This document shows positions 63,458-64,000 of a stretch of DNA of 64,000 bases, in pieces. Below the pieces are notes generated by a model. The model saw nothing but the letters and a program-made list of their open reading frames with translations. It had not been told where the DNA came from and ran no database searches. The DNA is from CAZMRF01 sp964568735 (GTDB lineage Bacteria; Acidobacteriota; Polarisedimenticolia; JACPZX01), in the NCBI GenBank assembly GCA_964568735.1, contig CAZMRF010000003.1:67347-131346 (forward strand), read 5' to 3'. Both the position numbers and the translations under genes were made by a program. Within the stretch, counting starts at the first letter, position 1. Each line of letters begins with the position of its first letter.

Positions 63458-64000
63458 CGGGTCCTCGCTCCCTGAGCGGCCATTCTCCCACTCTATCGGG
63501 ATCCCGACAAGCCGATCCCGGACGGAGGGGCATCTCAGGAGCCAGATTTCACACACCCCGAGTCGAAGGTGCGGGCCATCGTCGGGCTCCCGGCAGAGAC
63601 CCGAGTGACACGTCTCCCCGGGGGCTTTCGCGTCGTCCGGCCCCTTCGCGCACTCTCGATTATCAAAGACCAGTTCCGGGCCGCCTCACCTGTGCGGACC
63701 GGCGGCTCGCCTGGTAGCGAGTCGCATTCAATACCCGACGACGCCGGCTACGTTGCCAGACGCTCTCTTTCCAGCCAGAGCGAAGCCTGGTAGGACCGGG
63801 TTGCGCACAACCTGCTCCAAGGCGCCGACCCTGGCGTGCGGCGCCCACCCCGGTCGAGCGACTCACCCTCCTTCGGGGCAGACCGACTCACCCTCGACTG
63901 CCTCCCAGTCTGACCCAATCCGCCCGGCGATCCCTGCGGCGCAGACTGGGCTTCCCCCACTTCAGTGGACACCTCATCTGAGGCGATAATGCCTCGGGGG
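63458..64000. other. Right edge, no supported gene
   Basis: Short frames occur on both strands, but none has a motif or family I recognise. The last bases (TTCAGTGGACACCTCATCTGAGG, 63961-63983) resemble the ends of some insertion sequences only loosely. This could be a decayed mobile element or the leader of a gene outside the window. Confidence 0.35.

Noticed and set aside
63560..64000. Possible insertion-sequence remnant at the right edge
   Set aside because: No transposase motif and no inverted repeat inside the window; resemblance is too loose to call.

Overview
This is a GC-rich, densely coded bacterial chromosome segment. There are no phage genes, no intact insertion sequence, no CRISPR array, and no tRNA or rRNA that I could recognise. 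The gene mix is a double-length UvrA, an MXAN_5187-type protein, many TPR and HEAT proteins, a Ser/Thr kinase next to an FHA protein, IPTL-CTERM surface proteins, MopE-type metal-binding repeats and a microcompartment locus. That mix suggests a free-living, aerobic or microaerobic, surface-elaborate bacterium of the Acidobacteriota/Myxococcota kind. The phylum is an inference, not a reading.

Layout. 1-9.2 kb: the first ~3,070 residues of one giant secreted protein (minus strand, running off the left edge) that joins Ig-like N-terminal domains, 24 MopE-type Asp/Cys metal-binding units and an RHS/YD module. 9.6-13.0 kb: Dam-type methylase, a homocysteine methyltransferase/methylenetetrahydrofolate reductase fusion, and DoxX. 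13.1-18.3 kb: a compact bacterial microcompartment (BMC) operon: anchored TPR protein, class II aldolase, one hexameric shell protein, three pentameric shell proteins, a small Cys-tailed protein and a large TPR protein. It has no aldehyde dehydrogenase, phosphotransacylase or trimeric shell gene. 18.3-25.3 kb: a minus-strand operon ending in purH, then selA and a YchF GTPase. 25-32 kb: secreted proteins, a PuuD-like membrane protein with a cupredoxin lipoprotein, and a HEAT-repeat protein. 32-38 kb: the 1,886-residue UvrA. 38-45 kb: membrane proteins, GNAT, a CMD-family protein, AmrS, a LysW-like zinc protein, Ser/Thr kinase, zinc-ribbon/FHA protein and an HELAH membrane metalloprotease.

45-51 kb holds what looks like a self-contained sigma-54 circuit. 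Two tandem IPTL-CTERM paralogues each have a -24/-12 promoter about 110 bp upstream of the start codon. Each also has a pair of GGTGC-type sites 34 bp apart, about 120 bp further upstream, and a near-identical terminator. Next to them lies a histidine kinase and NtrC-type regulator pair whose own leader carries the same site as an inverted repeat.

51-64 kb: transketolase, threonine/serine dehydratase, a PerR-Dps-dihaem peroxidase stress operon, two glycosyltransferase-like membrane proteins, a YyaL/DUF255 protein, two CBS proteins and an alanyl-tRNA editing protein. The last ~540 bases hold no gene I can support.

Several starts here appear to be leaderless: a -10 hexamer sits 7-10 nt before the start codon. 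This changed some start choices, for example for the kinase and the GNAT protein.
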